Origin: Anaerolineales bacterium
GTDB lineage: Bacteria; Chloroflexota; Anaerolineae; Anaerolineales; UBA6663
Reading direction: 5' to 3'
Length of the DNA stretch: 60,248 nt
Assembly (NCBI GenBank): GCA_020850595.1
Contig: JADZEK010000139.1
Coordinates: forward strand, 1 to 60,248
Part shown: positions 24,682 to 35,093 of the stretch, piece by piece
Numbering within the stretch: the first letter of the stretch is position 1
How the letters are laid out: every line of letters begins with the position of its first letter
Program-made: the position numbers and the translations under genes
Notes under the pieces: generated by a model
Told to the model about the DNA's origin: nothing
Databases searched by the model: none
The model's input: the letters and a program-made list of their open reading frames with translations, nothing else

Positions 24682-26289
24682 CTACGGCGTCACGTCCAGC
24701 AGCACGAACGCGCCCGGCTCCAGCGTCGTGGCTGTCGGGTCCAGCGTCTGCGCCTGGCCGGTGACAAGGTTCAGCGGCGTCCCCGCCAGCGGGCCGGGCG
24801 CGCCGGCCGGGTCGAAGCTAAACGTTGCCGCCTTCAGGCCGATGTTGAACAACGCCAGCACGCGCTGATCGTCGGTGGCGCGCCAGAAGGCGATGATGCC
24901 GATGCGCGGATTGACGCGCAGCGTGGTGTAGCTGCCCGCGCGCAGGGCGGGCGTGTTGGCGCGCAGGCGCATCGCCGCGCGGTAGGTGTTGAGCAGCGAA
25001 GCCGGGTCGGCGGCTTCCTCTTCCACCGAGATACCGTCGGCCGGCAGCGTGTACTTCGTCTTGAACCAGGCGGTCTGCCCCTCGCCCGCGGCGGCCGTGT
25101 ACCAGTCCAGCGGCTCGCGGCGATACTCGTCGTAGATCGGCCCGCCGCCCTTGTGGCCGAACTGCCCCAACTCCTCGCCGTAGTAAATGGCGGGCGGGTT
25201 GGGCAGCGCGGCCAGGAACCACGGCACGAGCGCCAGGCGCTCCGGCTGGTCAGATAGCTCGGTCGCCAGCCGGTCGGTGTCGTGATTGCTGAAAAAGTTG
25301 ACCGGGATGGCCGCGGCCGGGAACACGCGCAACTGCTCATCGAGCAGGCTGGTAATGGCCGTGGCCGCGCCGTCGCCCGTCCATAGGTTGTCGTTGGCGC
25401 GCTCCGTCGCGCCCATGGCCCCCATGAACAGCGGGAAGTTGAACTGCGCGTCGAACTCATCCTGGTAATACGGCGCCTGCTTGCTCGGGTCGTCTACCCA
25501 CACCTCGCCCAACAGCAGAAAGTCGGGGTTGAGCGGCTTGAGGGCCGAGCGCAGTTGCTTCCAGAATCCATGCGGCGAGCCGAGCGCGTAGTCGCAGCGC
25601 CAGCCGTCAATGCCGTCGCTGTAGTCCCCGTCGCCGTCCAGGTCCATCCAATACTTGGCGACCTCGATCAGGTAGTCATTCACGGCCGGGCTGGCGTGGT
25701 TGAGCGTGGGCAGCGACGTGATCCCAAAGAAGGATTGGTAAGTCAGGTGCTTGTCGTCCTTCCAGATGTACCAGTCGGAGTATTCTGAGTCGGGCTGGGC
25801 GTAGGACGCCAGAAAGTAGGGGAACTGGTTGGAGGTGTGGCTGGCGACGTAGTCCAGCACGATGCGCAGGCCGCGCGCGTGGGCCGCCGCTACCAGTTCC
25901 ATCAGGTCGTCCTTGGTGCCGAAGTCTGGGTTGATGCTGTAATAGTCGGTGGTGTCGTAGCCGTGATAGCTGTCGGCCCCGAAGATCGGCGTGAGCCAGA
26001 TCGTATTCACCCCCAGCGCCTGAACGTAGTCCAGTTGCGCCGTGATGCCGTCCAGATCGCCCACGCCGTCGCCGTTGCTATCGCGGAAACTGCGCACGAA
26101 AATTTGATACAGGCCGCCTTCCTTGAACCAGGCGGGCGTAGCGTAGGGCCGGGGCGTCGCCGTCACCGGGCTGGCCGTGTCAGCTGCCGGCGCGCTGGTC
26201 GCTGTCGGCGTGGGGGCCGCGGGTCGGCAGCCGCCCAACAGCAGCGCGGCAGCGAGGACAACCGAGCAGAGCAGGCAACGACGAGGCAT
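24682..26289 (-). CDS. GH13 alpha-amylase lipoprotein
   Basis: A 535-residue secreted, lipid-anchored amylase with lipobox LLGGC (Cys21) and a short linker. The barrel begins GGLYQIFVRSFRDSNGDGVG. Conserved regions are RIVLDYVASHTS, the nucleophile region IDGWRCDYALG, the acid/base region LLLGEVWVDD and NFFSNHDTDR. The C-terminal about 90 residues form the usual beta domain. It would degrade starch or glycogen outside the cell and feed MalEFG. It converges on the GT39-propeller gene (12 nt apart) and is divergent from the GH57 gene. The frame is open upstream of 26289, but the lipoprotein signal fixes the start. Confidence 0.94.
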   Translation of the reverse strand: MPRRCLLCSVVLAAALLLGGCRPAAPTPTATSAPAADTASPVTATPRPYATPAWFKEGGLYQIFVRSFRDSNGDGVGDLDGITAQLDYVQALGVNTIWLTPIFGADSYHGYDTTDYYSINPDFGTKDDLMELVAAAHARGLRIVLDYVASHTSNQFPYFLASYAQPDSEYSDWYIWKDDKHLTYQSFFGITSLPTLNHASPAVNDYLIEVAKYWMDLDGDGDYSDGIDGWRCDYALGSPHGFWKQLRSALKPLNPDFLLLGEVWVDDPSKQAPYYQDEFDAQFNFPLFMGAMGATERANDNLWTGDGAATAITSLLDEQLRVFPAAAIPVNFFSNHDTDRLATELSDQPERLALVPWFLAALPNPPAIYYGEELGQFGHKGGGPIYDEYRREPLDWYTAAAGEGQTAWFKTKYTLPADGISVEEEAADPASLLNTYRAAMRLRANTPALRAGSYTTLRVNPRIGIIAFWRATDDQRVLALFNIGLKAATFSFDPAGAPGPLAGTPLNLVTGQAQTLDPTATTLEPGAFVLLDVTP

Positions 26290-26328
26290 GGCGGCTCCCG
26301 AGACCAACTGGCGGCGCGGATCAAGCTG

Positions 26329-26334
26329 ATTATA
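26329..26334 (-). promoter_or_regulatory. -10 element of the amylase lipoprotein gene
   Basis: TATAAT on the minus strand, 39 nt before ATG 26289. It is divergent from the GH57 -10 element at 26401, so the 123-bp gap is a double promoter region. Confidence 0.5.
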
Positions 26335-26400
26335 TCTGGCCGGCAGTTGATCGGGGAAGCCCCCGCCGCTATTCCTGCGCCCGGCGCGGCCATCCTCCTT

Positions 26401-26406
26401 TATAAT
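26401..26406 (+). promoter_or_regulatory. -10 element, leaderless start of GH57 gene
   Basis: A perfect TATAAT, 6 nt before ATG 26413. It argues against the much longer upstream open frame being translated. Confidence 0.6.
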
Positions 26407-26412
26407 CAACCT

Positions 26413-28476
26413 ATGCCGTTATCACTCGCGTTGGTGTTTCACTTCAATCAGCACACCAACGAAAACATCGCGCTGGCGGCTCGTGCTTGTTACCGCGGCC
26501 TGCTGCTGGTCCTGCGCAAACATCCTCGCCTGAAGTTCAACCTGCACCTCTCGGGCACCTTGCTGCGCGGCCTGCCGTGGTTCGACGCCGAATGTTTGGC
26601 CCTCGTCCGCGCCGGGCTGGCCGCGGGACAGTTTGAACTGCTGGGCAGCACCTACGCCCAAAACGTCCCCTACGCCTCCGACGATTGGGACAACGCCCAG
26701 CAGATCGCCCTGCATCGCGCCGTGCTGCGCGAGTTGTTCGGCGTCAGCCCCACCTCCTTCTGGATCTCCGAGCGCAGTTGGCGGCAGTCCCTGCTGCCGC
26801 TGATCGCCGAAGGCGGTTACACCGTCACCCCCGTCGAAGACCACATGCTGCGCGCCGCCGGCGCGGCCGACCCCGCCCCGGTGCGCGCCACGCTCAACGA
26901 TCAAGCGCTGACGCTCGTCTCCGACGACACCCGCTTGCGCACCCGTTTCAACTACGCCGCCTGGTTTGGGCGGCGCGCCCAGCTCTTCAAGTACCTGCAC
27001 GGGCTGGCCGCCCAGCCCGGCGCGGAGCAATTCTTCGTCACCTACGCCGAAGACGCCGAGGCCATGGGCCTGTGGGGTTGGCAGGCGGGCTACCTGCCGC
27101 AGGCGCACTGGCAGCACCTCGACCACCTGCTCAGCGACCTCGATGGCGCGCCCGACTACGCGCTGCGCCATCTCTCCGAGGCGCGGGCCATGCGTGAGAT
27201 CGGCCCGCTGCCCGACGGCGCGGCCGAGTGGATGGACGCGGCCCTGCGGCGCGTGGACGCCCCCTACCACGAAGACGGCTACGCCGACTGGTTCGACTTC
27301 CTCCAGCGCGCCCCCAAGCAGCTCAAATTCCAGCACCTGTTTGGCGTGGTGCGCGCGCGGCTGCAAGCCCTCGGTTCGGCCCGCGCCGACCCCGGCTACC
27401 CGCGCCCGGCCCAGACCCCCGGCGATGTCTTCTTCCGCCAGGCGCTGGAAGCCTTTTGCCACCACCAATATGAGTTTGGCTGCATCGGCGTCGGCGGCCC
27501 CGGCTATTGGGGCTGGGAAAACGTGCGCTCCGCGCTGACCCTGGCGCGCGCCGCCGAACTGGCCGACGACCCCCAGCCCGGCCGGTGGATTGAAGACGTG
27601 AACGGCGACGGCGCGGACGAGATCGTGCTCAGCAACGGCCGCCAGGCCGCCTGCCTCACCTCCTACGGCGGCCGGCTGCTCTACTGGTTCGACACCGCCC
27701 AGGGGCGCGAGTGGGTGGGCAACCAGCTGGCCGTGCCGCCGGCCACCTACAACGTGGATGTGCACACCCCGCCCGCCGTCGAGACACGCCCGCTGCCCTG
27801 GCTGCCCGAAGCCTACGAGGCCAACACGCGGGCCTGGCCGGAAGCCAAACAGAAGGAAGCCTTGCCCACCCACATGGGCCGCCACCTGCCGCCGTGGGTT
27901 TTCGAGGGCGAGCCGAGCGAACTGACCACCTATCCGCTGCCCGTGAGCGGCACGACCCCGCGCCAATTGCTCACTGCGCAAACCGGCGCGCTGTTCGACA
28001 GCCTGCGCGTGGATGGCGGGCCGGAGACGCCGCAGACCCAACTGCTCGACTTTCGCTTTGAAGGCGAGGGCCTCACCTTCCTGCTCTTCCCCCTGCCGGA
28101 ACTGTACCTGCAGAAGCAGGTGACACTCGCCGACGGCGGGCTGAATGTGCGCTATGTGCTCGATAACCGCGACGCCGCCGCGCACAAGCTGGTGCTCAGG
28201 ACCAGTCATGAGCTTACGCCCGACTACGCCCAGGGCCTGGCGGCCGGGCGCGCCGCCTACACCTACACCAAAGAGAAGCGCGGCGGGGCCACCGTGCGCA
28301 ACACCGTCACCGGCGCGGCGCTGCGGCTGCACACCCGCCCCGCCGCCGGCAAAGTGGAGTGCGACGAAAACCTGCTCGCCCTGCGCGTCACGCTCACCTT
28401 CCGCGTGGCCCTGCCGCCGCGCACCCAATCGGTCGTGGAAATCAAGCTGCGCCACGCGCCGCCCGCCGCCGCATGA
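26413..28476 (+). CDS. GH57 alpha-glucan enzyme (amylase / 4-alpha-glucanotransferase type)
   Basis: A 687-residue cytoplasmic GH57 protein. The N-terminal beta/alpha barrel starts SLALVFHFNQHTNENI. The nucleophile region is TSFWISERSW and the second catalytic region reads VTYAEDAEAMGLWGW, comparable to the DGEKFG segment of Thermococcus 4-alpha-glucanotransferase but with several substitutions. The C-terminal half (from about 390) is the beta-sandwich found in amylase/transferase members. It would shorten or rearrange maltodextrins or glycogen. The open frame continues 192 codons upstream over the amylase gene; ATG 26413 was chosen because of the family start and the TATAAT. It overlaps the next gene by 4 nt (ATGA). 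Confidence 0.88.
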   Translation: MPLSLALVFHFNQHTNENIALAARACYRGLLLVLRKHPRLKFNLHLSGTLLRGLPWFDAECLALVRAGLAAGQFELLGSTYAQNVPYASDDWDNAQQIALHRAVLRELFGVSPTSFWISERSWRQSLLPLIAEGGYTVTPVEDHMLRAAGAADPAPVRATLNDQALTLVSDDTRLRTRFNYAAWFGRRAQLFKYLHGLAAQPGAEQFFVTYAEDAEAMGLWGWQAGYLPQAHWQHLDHLLSDLDGAPDYALRHLSEARAMREIGPLPDGAAEWMDAALRRVDAPYHEDGYADWFDFLQRAPKQLKFQHLFGVVRARLQALGSARADPGYPRPAQTPGDVFFRQALEAFCHHQYEFGCIGVGGPGYWGWENVRSALTLARAAELADDPQPGRWIEDVNGDGADEIVLSNGRQAACLTSYGGRLLYWFDTAQGREWVGNQLAVPPATYNVDVHTPPAVETRPLPWLPEAYEANTRAWPEAKQKEALPTHMGRHLPPWVFEGEPSELTTYPLPVSGTTPRQLLTAQTGALFDSLRVDGGPETPQTQLLDFRFEGEGLTFLLFPLPELYLQKQVTLADGGLNVRYVLDNRDAAAHKLVLRTSHELTPDYAQGLAAGRAAYTYTKEKRGGATVRNTVTGAALRLHTRPAAGKVECDENLLALRVTLTFRVALPPRTQSVVEIKLRHAPPAAA

Positions 28477-29888
28477 AGGTGCTGTTTCTGGCCCGTCATG
28501 CCACCGCCGCGCCGCCGCGCCCGCCCGCTGCCTGGGCCGAGCTGAATTCGTATGAAGCGCGTGTGGTCGCGCCCCTGGCGGGCCGGCCGCCCGCCCCGCC
28601 GCTGCTCAAGCTGGCCGTGCCCACCGTGCGCGGCGAGCAGGTGGCGGCCGTGTATGCCTCGCGCCGGCGCGGGCAACTGCTTTACCAAATCGCCGCGCCC
28701 CGCCGCGGCCGCGCCGGCCCGCCGCTGACGACCGACGAGCAGGCCATCTGCTTCTCGCTGGCTGCCGTGGCGCTGTGCCGCGCGCTGGCCTGGACGCCCG
28801 ACGTGCTGCACGTGCTCGACCCGGCGTTTGGCGCCGCCATCTACTGGCTCGCCACCGACGGCCTGCGCGACGACGCGCTGGGCGCGGTCGCGGCCGTGCT
28901 CTCGCTCTGGGCCGTCCCGGCTGCCTGGGCCGGGGCGGGGCGCGCCCTCCGCGCCTATGGCCTGGCGCCCTCCGACGCGCCGCACCTGCCCGACGACGCC
29001 CGCGACGCGCTGCCCGCCCTCGCTATCGCCCACGCCGACGGCCTGCTGCTGGAAGGCGCGCTGGCGTTCCCTGACGCGCCCGCGCGCGCCCTGCCCATCG
29101 CGCCCCGCGCCGCCGTGCAGCCCCGCCCGCCTCGGCTCGACCTCGCGGCCTGGGACCCGGCCCGCGACCCGGCGCTCGCCCGCCGCTACGACGCCCAGCA
29201 TCTCGCGCGCCGCGCCGCCAACAAGCGCGCCCTACAGCAGGCGCTCAAGCTGAACCCCACCTCCGGCCTGCTCACGGTCGTGTTGGCCCGCGGCGAAACC
29301 TCCGCGAGTCTGGCGCTGGAGATCAGCGCGCTGCGGCGCTGGCTGGCAGCCGACCAGACCGCCCAGGCCGCCTTCATCGGCCCGGCCGCGCCCGACATAG
29401 CCGCCGAGCTTAAGGCGCTCGCCCAGGCCCTGCCCGGCCGCCTCGCCGTGCAGCCGCGCGACCCGGCGACGCTGGTCCGGCGCGCATATGCCGGGGCCGA
29501 TGTGTACCTGGGCCTGGCGGCCGGCGCCGGCCGCGGCCTGCCCGTGCAGCGGGCGCTGCGTTACGGCGCGGTGCCGCTAGTCGCGGCGTGGCCGGCCTCT
29601 GGCGACGGCCTCGTAGACGCGCGCCGGCCGCGGGGCGGCAATAGTTTTATCGTTAAAGACTATAATTCCTCTGCCATCCTGTCCGCCCTGCGGCGAGCGC
29701 GGCGAGCGAGTCGCCGGGCCGCCCGCTGGCAGGCTTTGCTGCAACACGGCCTGCAGGCGGCTGAGCAAGTGGCGGCCGAACCAGCGGCCCAACCGTATCT
29801 GGCGCTGTATCACCTAGCGATCGGCGCTCGAAAGGAGAAGCGCGATCAGCTGGCCGGAAGCCTCGCTGAACTCCCCGCCGCCACCTAG
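28473..29888 (+). CDS. Degenerate GT5 (glycogen synthase-like) protein
   Basis: A 471-residue protein with the outline of a GT-B glycogen synthase but without its active-site motifs. GT5-like landmarks are DVLHVLDPAFGAAIYWLAT (compare DVVHAHDWHT), WDPARDPALARRYDAQ, RAANKRALQQALKL, RRAYAGADVYLGLAAGAGRG and the segment LPVQRALRYGAVPLVAAWP (compare EPCGLTQLYALRYGTIPVV). The N-terminal KxGGLGDV nucleotide-sugar loop is absent and the catalytic EPCGL is replaced by AGRGL. It sits between GH57 and glgC where glgA would be expected, so it may be a pseudoenzyme or have a new donor. A short AT-rich patch (29640-29670) stands out inside the gene. Confidence 0.65.
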   Translation: MKVLFLARHATAAPPRPPAAWAELNSYEARVVAPLAGRPPAPPLLKLAVPTVRGEQVAAVYASRRRGQLLYQIAAPRRGRAGPPLTTDEQAICFSLAAVALCRALAWTPDVLHVLDPAFGAAIYWLATDGLRDDALGAVAAVLSLWAVPAAWAGAGRALRAYGLAPSDAPHLPDDARDALPALAIAHADGLLLEGALAFPDAPARALPIAPRAAVQPRPPRLDLAAWDPARDPALARRYDAQHLARRAANKRALQQALKLNPTSGLLTVVLARGETSASLALEISALRRWLAADQTAQAAFIGPAAPDIAAELKALAQALPGRLAVQPRDPATLVRRAYAGADVYLGLAAGAGRGLPVQRALRYGAVPLVAAWPASGDGLVDARRPRGGNSFIVKDYNSSAILSALRRARRASRRAARWQALLQHGLQAAEQVAAEPAAQPYLALYHLAIGARKEKRDQLAGSLAELPAAT

Positions 29889-29918
29889 CGGCGGGCCGGC
29901 GGCTGGCGTACCGCTCAC

Positions 29919-31165
29919 ATGAAGACCCGCGCTGTTATCCTCGCCGGTGGCGAAGGCTCTCGCCTCGGTGTCCTCACCGCCAAACGCGCCAAACCGGCCG
30001 TGCCCTTCGCAGGCAAATATCGCATCATAGACTTCGTGCTCTCCAACTGCGTCAACTCCGGCATCTTCGATGTCATGCTGCTGACGCAGTACCGCCCGCA
30101 CTCGCTCAACGAGCACATCGGCGCGGGTCGCCCCTGGGACCTCGACCGCGGCTTCACCGGCGGCCTGCAAATCTTCCAGCCCTACAAAGGCCGCGCCGAC
30201 ACCGACTGGTACGCCGGCACCGCCGACGCCCTTCAGCAAAACTTCACCTTCCTCAAGCGCGGCAACCCCGACCTGGCCCTGGTGCTCGGCGGCGACCACA
30301 TCTACCAGATGAACTACGACCCGATGATCACCTTCCACCTCGATCATCAGGCCGACCTGACCATCGCCACCCTGCGCGTCACGCTCGAGGAAGCCCGGCG
30401 CATGGGCATCCTGGCCACCGACGAAACCTATCGCGTGCGCGAGTTCGTGGAAAAACCCAAAGACCCGCCCAGCACGCTGGCCAGCATGGGCATTTACATC
30501 TTCAACCTGGGCGTCCTCGACCGGCTGCTGCTCGAAGACGCCAAGCGCCGCGACTCACAGCACGACTTCGGCAAAGACATCATCCCGCGCATGCTCAGCC
30601 TGGGCCTGCGCGTCTTCGCCTACCCCTACAACGGCTACTGGGTAGACGTCGGGACGCTTGACTCATACTGGCGGGCGCACATGGACCTGCTCCACCACCC
30701 GCCGCGCTTCGACCTCAACGACCGCTCGTGGATCGTCCACACCAAGTCCGACGAGCGCCCGCCCGCCCTCATTCAAGATGGCGCCGTCGTCAAAGACAGC
30801 CTCATCACCGATGGCTCGATCATCGCCCCCGGCGCGCGCGTCGAGCGCAGCGTGCTCTCACCCGGGGTATACGTCGGGCCGGAAGCCGTGGTGCTCGACT
30901 CAGTCTTGTTCACCGATTGTTCGGTGGAAGCCGGGGCGCGTGTGGAACGGGCCATCGTAGACAAATTCGTCACCATCGGTCACCGCGCCCAGGTCGGGCG
31001 CTACGATCCCTCCGCCCATGATCCCGGCATCACCGCCATCGGCAAAAACGTGCAGATCCCCAACAACACCCTCATCGGCCGCGCCGCCCAAGTGGGCGCC
31101 GACATCCAGGCCGAGGCCTTCCCGCGCGAAGGCGTGGCCGACGGGCAGGTTCTGGAGCGCAAGGC

Positions 31166-31169
<4 letters not shown>
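29919..31169 (+). CDS. glgC: Glucose-1-phosphate adenylyltransferase
   Basis: A 416-residue ADP-glucose pyrophosphorylase, of normal length. The N-terminal nucleotide-binding motif is [15 protein letters not shown] with [20 protein letters not shown]. Then come [42 protein letters not shown] and the glucose-1-phosphate site [10 protein letters not shown]. The C-terminal left-handed beta-helix (from about 290) carries the usual allosteric region. It makes ADP-glucose for glycogen synthesis and is normally controlled by glycolytic intermediates. Its stop overlaps the malQ start (GTGA). Confidence 0.96.
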
Positions 31170-32672
<1,503 letters not shown>

Positions 32673-32683
<11 letters not shown>

Positions 32684-32870
32684 CGACAAGGCCGCCGCAG
32701 AGCCAGTGGCATCCAAGACGCCACCGCGTGCGGCGGCCACCGACCACCCGGCCAAGCTGAACCCGGCCGCCGATGCAGTCTGCTGGTGCTGCGGCGGCCA
32801 AACGCTGAAGCGCCACTGCAAAATCGTGTGCGCCAACTGCGGCTTCCTGCGCGATTGCTCGGATCCATAG
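32673..32870 (+). CDS. Small zinc-ribbon protein
   Basis: A 65-residue protein whose start overlaps the malQ stop by 11 nt. The first 33 residues are Ala/Pro-rich and probably disordered. The rest is a single zinc ribbon, CWCCGGQTLKRHCKIVCANC, ending GFLRDCSDP. Short zinc ribbons ending in this Cys-Gly-(F/Y)-x-R-D-C-S-D-P pattern occur in other bacteria and support this as a real gene. It may bind RNA or a protein partner; no function is known to me. Confidence 0.7.
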
Positions 32871-32908
32871 CCGCCGCTCAGCGCGGCTAGAGAGGACGAC
32901 GGTGTGTG

Positions 32909-34327
32909 ATGGCTGACCATATGCTGTGTGTCCATGGGCACTTCTACCAGCCCCCGCGTGGCAACCCCTTCGATGAGGCCGCCGAGTTGGTTGAAGCCGG
33001 GGCCGAACCCTACCGCAACTTCAACGAAAAGGTGACGGCCGACTGCTACGCGCCCAACGCCACGTTGGGCAATTTCGGCCTCATGTCCTTCAACCTGGGG
33101 GCCACCCTCGCCCGCTGGCTGGCCGACCACGCCCCCGACACCTACCAACAAATCATCGCCTCCGAGCAGGGCTACTATACCCAGGCCGGCTGCACCAACG
33201 CGCTGGCCCAGCCCGCGCACCACACCATCCTGCCGCTTTGCCGCAAGCGCGATAAGCAGGTGCAGATCAAGTGGGGGCTGATGTCCTTTGAGCATCGCTT
33301 CGGCCACCCCGCGCCCGGCCTGTGGCTGCCCGAATTGGCCGTAGACCTGGAGACGCTGCAAGTGCTCCACGACTGCGGCGTGCAGTTCACCGTGCTCTCG
33401 CAAGGTCAGCTCAAAGGCGCCAACGACGGCGCCGGGCCTTACTGGGTCAAGCTGCCCTCCGGCGACCGCCTGGCCGTCTACTCCCGTGACGATTGGCACT
33501 CCAACCAGTTAGCCTTCAACATCAAGGGGCAGGGCGGGGCCGGGCGCTGGGCGCGCAACACGCTCGGGCCGCTGCGCCGCACCTTCCCGCGCATGCTCCT
33601 CATCGCCACCGACGGCGAAACGTTTGGCCACCACCACGCCGGCGAAGAGCAGTTCCTCCATTGGCTGCTGTCTTACGAGGCCAACTCGGTCGGCTTCGAG
33701 GTCACCACGCTGGCGCGCGACCTGGCCGAGCACCCGCCCACCCAAGAACTGGAGATCCTCGAACACACCGCCTGGAGCTGCTGGCACGGCCTCAACCGCT
33801 GGTCGAGCGGCTGCGAGTGCACCACCGGCGACTCGCACTGGAAGCCCGCCCTGCGCCGCGCTCTTGACCACCTGGCCCACTTCGTAGACGAAGCCTACCT
33901 CGACCTCACCCACGTGCTCAACGTTGAGCCGTGGACCTTGCGCGAAAATTGGTTCCGGGTCCTGCTCGGCCAACAAACCGAGAGCGAATTCCTGCGCGCG
34001 GCCGGCCTGGAGCGGCTGACGACCGAGCAGGCGCGCCGGCTGTTGGGGTTGCTCCGGGCGCAGTTCTACCGCCAGCGCATGTACGTCAGCGCCACGTTCT
34101 ACCATGAAGACCTCGACCGCCCGGAAGCGCGCTATGGCATCGCCAACGGCCTGCGCGCCGTGCGCCTCGTGGCCGCCGCCGTCGGGCGCGACTACACCGA
34201 TGCCTTCCGGCAAGACCTGAAATTGTCCGTCTCGAACAAGAACAATCAGCTCACCGGCGCGCAGTTGCTCGACGAAGTGCTCACCTGGGCCAACGCCGCC
34301 GCCGTGCCCGGCGCAGACCCCCAATGA
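32909..34327 (+). CDS. GH57 protein with DUF3536-like region
   Basis: A 472-residue cytoplasmic GH57-family protein. It begins HMLCVHGHFYQPPRGNPF. The putative nucleophile is in GLWLPELAVD and the second acid in LIATDGETFGHHH, both in family context. The C-terminal about 200 residues (WSCWHGLNRWSSGCECTTG and FYHEDLDRPEARYG) match the DUF3536 type. The activity of this subgroup is not established; a glucan hydrolase, transferase or branching role fits the neighbours. A GTG directly before the ATG is an alternative start. Its stop overlaps the next gene (ATGA). Confidence 0.88.
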   Translation: MADHMLCVHGHFYQPPRGNPFDEAAELVEAGAEPYRNFNEKVTADCYAPNATLGNFGLMSFNLGATLARWLADHAPDTYQQIIASEQGYYTQAGCTNALAQPAHHTILPLCRKRDKQVQIKWGLMSFEHRFGHPAPGLWLPELAVDLETLQVLHDCGVQFTVLSQGQLKGANDGAGPYWVKLPSGDRLAVYSRDDWHSNQLAFNIKGQGGAGRWARNTLGPLRRTFPRMLLIATDGETFGHHHAGEEQFLHWLLSYEANSVGFEVTTLARDLAEHPPTQELEILEHTAWSCWHGLNRWSSGCECTTGDSHWKPALRRALDHLAHFVDEAYLDLTHVLNVEPWTLRENWFRVLLGQQTESEFLRAAGLERLTTEQARRLLGLLRAQFYRQRMYVSATFYHEDLDRPEARYGIANGLRAVRLVAAAVGRDYTDAFRQDLKLSVSNKNNQLTGAQLLDEVLTWANAAAVPGADPQ

Positions 34328-35004
34328 CGCCCGCTGCCGGCCGCCTGCTCCTCGCCGATCGGTTTCACACCGGCGTGCGCCTCACCGCCATGGCGCTGTG
34401 GTTTGTCAGCCTCCTCGTCGTCTATGCGCTGCTGCACCTGATCGTGCAGGCCCTGTTCGGCCCCCTGGTCGGCATTGGCGTCCTGCTGCTCATTGTGGTG
34501 GCCGTGGTGGTCGCGCAGCCCCTGGCCTACCTGGCCGAAAAGCAGCTCATGCGGCGCTGGCCCAGCGGCCGGGCCATGCTGCTGGAACCCGGCCTGCTGG
34601 TCTGGCGCGAGCCGGGCAGCGAAGTGCGCCTCGATCTGCGCCAGACGGTTAACTTCTGGCGCTGGCGCTTCGCCATCAAGCGCCGGCGCGGCGGCCGCAT
34701 CCCGGCCGGGCATCACCTGTTTGCGCTGCGGCTCGTGCAGGGCGACACCGTCGTCTCCCTCTACACCTTCCTGGCCCCCGCCGCCGCCGAGACCCTGGCC
34801 GCGGCCTGCGCGTTCTATGAACTGCGCCGCCCCAGCGAGCACGGCAAGCTGGCCCTGGGCGGGCGTGAAGCCCTCTACCTCACCGCCGAAGACGCCCGCT
34901 GGCGCGCCGGCGCCGAGCTTGACCCGGCCGACTTTCAGGCGCTGCTTGACCACCTGGCCGCGCACCTGCCCGAATTTGGCCGCGCCCCGGCCTCCGGCTT
35001 GTAA
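34324..35004 (+). CDS. Membrane protein, unknown function
   Basis: A 226-residue protein with two adjacent N-terminal membrane helices (about 20-43 and 46-70, LTAMALWFVSLLVVYALLHL, then VGIGVLLLIVVAVVVAQPLA). The remainder is a cytoplasmic beta-rich domain reminiscent of bacterial PH-like modules (AMLLEPGLLVWREPGSEVRL). It is coupled to the GH57 gene by a 4-nt overlap and ends the glucan block, followed by a hairpin. I do not recognise a named family. Confidence 0.7.
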   Translation: MTPAAGRLLLADRFHTGVRLTAMALWFVSLLVVYALLHLIVQALFGPLVGIGVLLLIVVAVVVAQPLAYLAEKQLMRRWPSGRAMLLEPGLLVWREPGSEVRLDLRQTVNFWRWRFAIKRRRGGRIPAGHHLFALRLVQGDTVVSLYTFLAPAAAETLAAACAFYELRRPSEHGKLALGGREALYLTAEDARWRAGAELDPADFQALLDHLAAHLPEFGRAPASGL

Positions 35005-35005
35005 A

Positions 35006-35026
35006 GCCGCCAGGCCGTCTGGCGGC
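35006..35026 (+). terminator. Hairpin closing the alpha-glucan operon
   Basis: A perfect 8-bp stem, gccgccag / ctggcggc, with a 5-nt loop, directly after the stop codon of the membrane protein gene and followed by aaaacctt. It separates the glucan genes from the radical SAM/glycan operon. Confidence 0.55.
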
Positions 35027-35069
35027 AAAACCTTACTAAAGTCAGGCCCGACCCGCGGTGCGTGGTCGC

Positions 35070-35075
35070 TATAAT
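35070..35075 (+). promoter_or_regulatory. -10 element at the head of the radical SAM/glycan operon
   Basis: TATAAT, 18 nt before ATG 35094, with no clear -35. It is the only promoter-like site I see before the 14-gene run up to 52869. Confidence 0.5.
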
Positions 35076-35093
35076 GCCGTTGGTCGCGAACCT

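Noticed and set aside
25837..26412. In-frame 192-codon N-terminal extension of the GH57 gene
   Set aside because: It is antisense to the amylase lipoprotein gene, has Arg/Ala-rich composition, and a TATAAT lies just before the family start at 26413.
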